Assembly (NCBI GenBank): GCA_964491515.1 | Contig: CAZBGQ010000007.1 | Span: forward strand, 10,025 to 74,024 | DNA: 64,000 nucleotides | Direction of reading: 5' to 3' | Source: CAZBGQ01 sp964491515 | GTDB taxonomy: Bacteria > Patescibacteriota > Gracilibacteria > UBA1369 > UBA12473 | Notes under the pieces: model-generated | The model's database searches: none | What the model saw: only the letters and a program-made list of their open reading frames with translations | Told to the model about the DNA's origin: nothing | Made by a program: the position numbers and the translations under genes | Part shown: positions 59,418 to 64,000 of the stretch, piece after piece | Position numbering within the stretch: the first letter of the stretch is position 1 | How the letters are laid out: each line of letters begins with the position of its first letter

Positions 59418-62400
59418 ATGTCCCTCCCTTTTCACCCAAAATCTGCGCTTACAGCCCTGATTCTTGTCTCATTATTGAGCACACAGATGATTGGTACCAT
59501 CGACCTCTCTAACAGTGATGCGGTTAAGCCTCACCTAGGAGTGGTGGCTATTTTGGTGGATGAAGGCGTCTATAGTAACCCTTCTGATTATGATGGATTG
59601 AATCCTGAGTATGGGAATGCGGTTCCGTCGACAACATTAAAGGGTAGAATCGATCGATACGCGGAAACGGTCCAAGCATCGGTTCCCATGACTAAATCGC
59701 TTATTGTACGTGTTCAACCGGATGAGTCTCCAGAAAACATCATGAATGCGCTGGAGAAATTGTATTTCGAAGGCGATGGAGACGAGGATGCCATCACTAA
59801 GTTAAATGGAGTGATTCTTATTGGAAATGTGCCGATTCCGGTCGTCAATAAGAGTAATAATCGCTATTTGAGTTTGATGCCGTACACAGATTTCGAAGAC
59901 AAAGTGTATCTATTCAATCCTGTTAGTGGGGATTTTGAGCGCAGCCCGGAAATTAAAAACCCTCAGCCAGAAGTATGGCATGGAGTGATTTCTCCGCCAG
60001 TATCAGGTGAGGCCGGGAATGAACTCATTGCAGAGTATTTTGATAAAAATCATCTATTCCGAAATGGATTTGAAGAATTCACCGATTTTGATCAGAAATT
60101 ATTTTACGCTGACACCATTGCAGAAAAGAAAGTACTGAACCGTACCGGCATTGAGGCGTACGAACGATTTGTTGGCCACTGGGAAGAAATTGCTTATAAC
60201 CGTTACACAACTGAATTAGCTCGGAATCTTTATGAAGAAGTGAATGGTTCACTCACTGGGGCCGACGGACTTGATAATGATGGAGATGGAAAAATTGATG
60301 AAGACCCTATCAACGGTCAGGACGATGACAATGACGGCATTATTGATGAAGACGATGGAGACATAAACTATGGCATTGATAATGATGGGGACTGTTGGGC
60401 TCAGTCTGGATCGCTATGGGATACGAATGGTGATGGGAATCCCTGTTCTACTGGAGATAATTTAGTGGACGAAGATGGCCCTGATGACAACAACAACGAC
60501 GGAGACAAGTTGAGAGACGAAGATAATCCCGGTGATGCGAACGGCGATGGGTGTCCTGGTGAATGTAACAAAGATGAAGATGGAGACAGCGAAGACTGGG
60601 ATGGCGATGGATTCCCGAATGGATTTGAAATCGAAGTTCTAGGGTCAGACCCAGCAAAGGAGAAAAGCCCTACCTGGCTCAACTGGTCGTTTGTTCCTCC
60701 CCCAGAGCAAGAGCTCATTGAGTCTATGTATGTTGATGAAGTTTATCCCACGTTTGATCCTGGCTGTTTTGCGCCTGCGCCCAATGGTCCCCCGGCGTTA
60801 CCGCTATTGATCCCCTTCATGCCACCTCACTTGTTTCCTCCTTTCTCTGCCAATCCTCCGGTTGTGGCTGGCTCCTATTTCAATGGATCTCTCCAATGGA
60901 ATCCTAATGGAACCACACGTGCCACACTCAACTCCAATGGAGGCATTGTTCCCGGCATTCGTTGTGGGTCAATGTCGGAGAGCGGAAGCACGGTCAATGA
61001 TGATGATGAAGATGGTTATACCGATGAAGACACTGAATTCGATAATGACGCCGATGGAGATGGGCAAGTAGACGAAGATCGCGCCGGCAATCCTATTACT
61101 GAAAGCAATGGAGACATGTTCAGCCAGGTCCCAGATATTCAGTCCAAAAAAATCATCGAAAGCTTTTTCAAAAAATATCCTGAACTTTTCAAGCGTTTTG
61201 TTGGAAGCTTGAATCAATGGACTGACTTTACTGGACGTTATGATTCTACGTATTTGGATCCGAACGGCGTGCGTCAAAGTGATCGTGATACGCTCATGGG
61301 TTTGATTGGACAACGAGATGAATACGCACAGATTGTGCTGCGCTCCATTAACGACGTACTCGAAGATGCAGTGGATGATTTCGTGGACGACAATGCGTTG
61401 GCGGTAGATGTTCCCCTTGTGGGAGCGGTCACCATTGGGCCGCCTGGCGGCATCTCATTCTTGAATCAAGATCCGCAAGGAGACTACACGTTGCCTGTTC
61501 CACCTCCCCCATTGATTCCGAGGACGTTCATTAATTTCAATCTTAAATTTATTCCGACTGATGTAAAACCGCTGCCTATCACAGTGGAGGATTTTACCAT
61601 GTCTATCTATGGCACCAATGGGAAAGACATAAATAGCGTGGCCGCCTGTTCCTTGTATCGTGGCTCTTATGACTCCGGCGGAGACAATCAATTGGTCGAG
61701 GCCAATCGTGTCTATGACTATACAACTGCTGGGGAATGGGATGATCGCGAAGTGAATGGAGACATGGTTTATGGGGGCGGATCTCATGCCGGTTGTTATG
61801 GAAACTTCGGGGAGACACCTGAATATTGTTATGCAGAATTCTCCCAGCATCCGGTTAGAAGCCAAGTTGGAACCAAGCTAGTCAATGATGAAAATATTTC
61901 TGTGGACTATCGCTCTTGTTATAACTTCCGGGATTTGGCATCGTTTTTCGGAGAACTTGGCGATCCTCCGGCTAGTGGATATTTCTTCTATTCAGTTGGG
62001 CCGTTTGGAATTTTGAACTTTTATAAGCGTGTCCTCAGCGACCTAGAAGACAGTAGTGGCATTGATCCCACTGATGATTTATTTATACCGAACCTTCTTC
62101 CTGCCGATAATTACCGCCAACAGTACGATCAGAATAATGATGGTAAATACAATGATGATGACATTCCTTTTCACATGGCCAACTACGAGGCACAGATGCA
62201 GGCTAATGGAATGAATGAGTCTGCGTACAAACATCCGGATGATATTTTCTTGTCCGTGCCTGACCTCATTGTTCCTAATAACTTTTTGACGTTGGGAATG
62301 GTATTTGATCAACTTGGCGTGAACAAAGAGAGCCAACAAGAAGTAGGCGATTTCTTCCTTACCGGGCCGAATACGGTGAACGTTGAGTTCCCAAGTGACC

Positions 62401-64000
62401 CACATATTGAAGAAGCGGCATTCAGTATTCAGCGGCTGTATGTAACCGATCCGGTTGCGCCGCTTTCCGGTATTCCACCGCTTCCTTTTGTGCCTGCACC
62501 AAACAATGCGGCGGCTTTAGCCAACCCTGCAATTGTTCGGATACCGAGTACTCTCAAACATGTTGAGCCCATCAATTCCACGATCAATGCACAACTTAGC
62601 GCGGGATTCAGCGAAGCACTTCCGGTTGATGATCCCCGCTATTTAACGTTCCAGGATCAGGATGGAGAGTTTACCCGTATTGATTATCCTAATGTTTATA
62701 ATGCGGGCAGCTGGGAAGAATTGGAGTCAGAACTTGAAGCTTTGGAAGATTTTATTTTCGATGAAGTTGCGGGAACGAATGCCTCAAGCATGGATGGATT
62801 TTTGACCGATTTATTAGGGACTGAAATTTTTCAGACCCAAGTGGACGACACGTTGCGTTGGTATCAAATGAACATTGATCAGAAACATAAATGGACCTTG
62901 GCTTCTTATTTGGATCCAGCAGTAGAAACGTTTGTAGGAGCTCCAGACAGTGGCTATGAATCCTTTTACTTGGTAGCCGAGGGAGAAGCAGACAGAGTAA
63001 ACATGAGTTTCTACGCGAACACCGTAGAAGAAGATGAGGATTATGAATTCAATCATTTAGAACCGATCCCCGATGGTGAGCCCGAAGAAATTGAATTACC
63101 CATAGGGGATGAGCCTGGCACGTATGATTTGAATGATCCCAATAGCAATCATATTTCTTGGTTCCCATTCATATGGATTTACGACATGGTGGAATGGGTC
63201 GAAGATCTAGCCACCACAGTATCGAATAATGTAGCGGCAGTTGCTGGAGAAACGGCAGATGGCTTTGGATTTGAATTGGCGTGTGGTGGATTGCCTGCGT
63301 TCCCTGGAGCTGGACCGGACACCGATCATGATGGAATTCCTGACAGCGAAGATGGAGCGCCTTATTCCGGAGATGAGAATGGCGACGGAGTGTCTGATGG
63401 AGCTGATTCCACGGTGCGTCTTTCTCTAGAGTGGGAAGACGATCGTATTCTTTATTCGAATGGAACCGACAGAGCTAAACTCACGGTTCGTGCTCTAGAT
63501 TCGAATGGAGCACCAAATATTTTTGATGCATTTTCTGTTGTTCAGCTTGGAGTGACTTCGGGTGATGAAGGAGTTCAACTTGTAGAGTTGGATGGATCCT
63601 CCATCGTGAATGGAGTGGCTACGATTCCTGTGATCGTGACTAAAACTCCAGGATCATTCACCGTTCAAGCGGTGGGTGTGAGTGATAACATTGAAGGGGT
63701 GACATCCAATACGTTAACGCTCCAAAGCGAGCGTAAACATCTCAAACTTTCTACTTATGAAAAAGAGTTCTTCACAAAAGAAACGGTCTATCGGACTGAA
63801 ACATTGGAAGATGTTTTGGTGCTTGATGAAAATGATGTAGCGGTGGCGGTGATTGAAGCTGCCAATGGTGAATTGCGATTATTCAATGATGACGACTATC
63901 TCGTTGAGGCGGTCGAAGGCACCGCCACCTCCCCCACACTTCTAAATGTTTTAGAGGAAGGAACGGACAGAGTGCTTGCAACCTATTTCGTTCGACCAGA
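59418..64000 (+). CDS. Giant secreted protein with thrombospondin-type calcium loops (3' end beyond window)
   Basis: An open frame from ATG 59418 runs to the right edge (over 1,527 codons, no stop). A signal-like start (LTALILVSLLSTQMIGTIDL) is followed by an alpha/beta N-terminal domain (LNGVILIGNVPIPVVNKSNN), loosely similar to gingipain-type (C25) folds. Residues about 280-400 and 524-556 are rich in D-x-D-x-D-G loops (GLDNDGDGKIDEDP, DDDNDGIIDEDDGD), the thrombospondin type 3 or EF-hand-like calcium-binding pattern. A further cluster lies near residues 1301-1334. An Ig-like domain (ILYSNGTDRAKLTVRALDSN) follows. It is likely a large surface or adhesin protein. Confidence 0.8.
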   Translation, partial: MSLPFHPKSALTALILVSLLSTQMIGTIDLSNSDAVKPHLGVVAILVDEGVYSNPSDYDGLNPEYGNAVPSTTLKGRIDRYAETVQASVPMTKSLIVRVQPDESPENIMNALEKLYFEGDGDEDAITKLNGVILIGNVPIPVVNKSNNRYLSLMPYTDFEDKVYLFNPVSGDFERSPEIKNPQPEVWHGVISPPVSGEAGNELIAEYFDKNHLFRNGFEEFTDFDQKLFYADTIAEKKVLNRTGIEAYERFVGHWEEIAYNRYTTELARNLYEEVNGSLTGADGLDNDGDGKIDEDPINGQDDDNDGIIDEDDGDINYGIDNDGDCWAQSGSLWDTNGDGNPCSTGDNLVDEDGPDDNNNDGDKLRDEDNPGDANGDGCPGECNKDEDGDSEDWDGDGFPNGFEIEVLGSDPAKEKSPTWLNWSFVPPPEQELIESMYVDEVYPTFDPGCFAPAPNGPPALPLLIPFMPPHLFPPFSANPPVVAGSYFNGSLQWNPNGTTRATLNSNGGIVPGIRCGSMSESGSTVNDDDEDGYTDEDTEFDNDADGDGQVDEDRAGNPITESNGDMFSQVPDIQSKKIIESFFKKYPELFKRFVGSLNQWTDFTGRYDSTYLDPNGVRQSDRDTLMGLIGQRDEYAQIVLRSINDVLEDAVDDFVDDNALAVDVPLVGAVTIGPPGGISFLNQDPQGDYTLPVPPPPLIPRTFINFNLKFIPTDVKPLPITVEDFTMSIYGTNGKDINSVAACSLYRGSYDSGGDNQLVEANRVYDYTTAGEWDDREVNGDMVYGGGSHAGCYGNFGETPEYCYAEFSQHPVRSQVGTKLVNDENISVDYRSCYNFRDLASFFGELGDPPASGYFFYSVGPFGILNFYKRVLSDLEDSSGIDPTDDLFIPNLLPADNYRQQYDQNNDGKYNDDDIPFHMANYEAQMQANGMNESAYKHPDDIFLSVPDLIVPNNFLTLGMVFDQLGVNKESQQEVGDFFLTGPNTVNVEFPSDPHIEEAAFSIQRLYVTDPVAPLSGIPPLPFVPAPNNAAALANPAIVRIPSTLKHVEPINSTINAQLSAGFSEALPVDDPRYLTFQDQDGEFTRIDYPNVYNAGSWEELESELEALEDFIFDEVAGTNASSMDGFLTDLLGTEIFQTQVDDTLRWYQMNIDQKHKWTLASYLDPAVETFVGAPDSGYESFYLVAEGEADRVNMSFYANTVEEDEDYEFNHLEPIPDGEPEEIELPIGDEPGTYDLNDPNSNHISWFPFIWIYDMVEWVEDLATTVSNNVAAVAGETADGFGFELACGGLPAFPGAGPDTDHDGIPDSEDGAPYSGDENGDGVSDGADSTVRLSLEWEDDRILYSNGTDRAKLTVRALDSNGAPNIFDAFSVVQLGVTSGDEGVQLVELDGSSIVNGVATIPVIVTKTPGSFTVQAVGVSDNIEGVTSNTLTLQSERKHLKLSTYEKEFFTKETVYRTETLEDVLVLDENDVAVAVIEAANGELRLFNDDDYLVEAVEGTATSPTLLNVLEEGTDRVLATYFVRP

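Noticed and set aside
60401..61865. Minus-strand ORFs opposite the giant protein
   Set aside because: They are antisense reading frames of the D/G-rich region of the plus-strand gene and lack their own start signals.
1..64000. Recoded UGA (Gly or Trp) as in some CPR lineages
   Set aside because: TGA is used as a stop at the ends of miaA, lgt, the relE-like gene and the SLH gene at 22025, and no long gene contains in-frame TGA.

Overview
The window looks like a chromosomal segment of a Candidate Phyla Radiation (Patescibacteria) bacterium. Candidatus Peregrinibacteria or a near relative is my best guess. This is inferred from gene content: compact housekeeping genes, a fermentative enzyme set (Pgi, transketolase, L-lactate dehydrogenase, malic enzyme), several S-layer-homology (SLH) proteins, a type IV pilus locus, and many unrecognised coiled-coil proteins. 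No rRNA is present to confirm it. The genetic code looks standard. TGA ends at least four genes in overlap junctions (lgt/SLH, SLH/rlmH, relE/capA, miaA/mazG), which argues against the UGA=Gly code of Absconditabacteria and Gracilibacteria.

Layout. 1-2150: partial HNH nuclease, an unknown gene and a Pif1-like helicase. 2200-6000: an SLH surface protein and a guanine-deaminase-like amidohydrolase. 5987-6221: a 235-bp non-coding element closed by a perfect 15-bp inverted repeat. 6400-8150: DUF1761-type membrane protein, thioredoxin lipoprotein and CcdA. 9400-14000: pgi-tkt, then cytidine deaminase (with a short upstream ORF) and a LOG-family protein. 14000-18130 (minus): an operon of a coiled-coil protein, a 61-aa protein, a beta-CASP nuclease and a cation/proton antiporter. 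18240-19885: a 29-residue tandem-repeat protein with an SH3b domain, cut by a 100-N assembly gap. 19970-21510: an AbrB-RelE-CapA operon. 21588-25240: rlmH, an SLH protein and rlmD. 25250-36262: polymer-forming membrane protein, ldh, cca, tsaD and a run of unrecognised proteins. 36428-41760: a six-gene run hisS-thioredoxin-lgt-SLH-lipoprotein-malic enzyme. 41744-49056: lytic transglycosylase, yebC, a DHH phosphoesterase and miaA-mazG-recJ. 49570-51000: L10 leader with attenuator, rplJ (repeat tail) and rplL. 51000-59150: type IV pilus genes pilN-pilO-pilB-pilC, a second HNH protein and three prepilins. 59418-64000: a very large secreted calcium-loop protein that runs off the right edge.

The genes fit a cell with sugar interconversion and fermentation, tRNA and rRNA maturation, an S-layer-like surface with lipoproteins and an extracytoplasmic thiol-redox module, and type IV pili.

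The most unusual global signal is translational. I find almost no Shine-Dalgarno sequences. About 24 of 63 annotated starts instead carry TAAC, usually followed by pyrimidines, 6-11 nt before ATG, including inside operons. There the upstream TAA stop plus a C often makes the motif. A second class of genes (rlmD, tsaD, miaA, the amidohydrolase) has a -10 box exactly 9 nt before ATG, which implies almost leaderless mRNAs. These observations were made by eye and have not been tested statistically.
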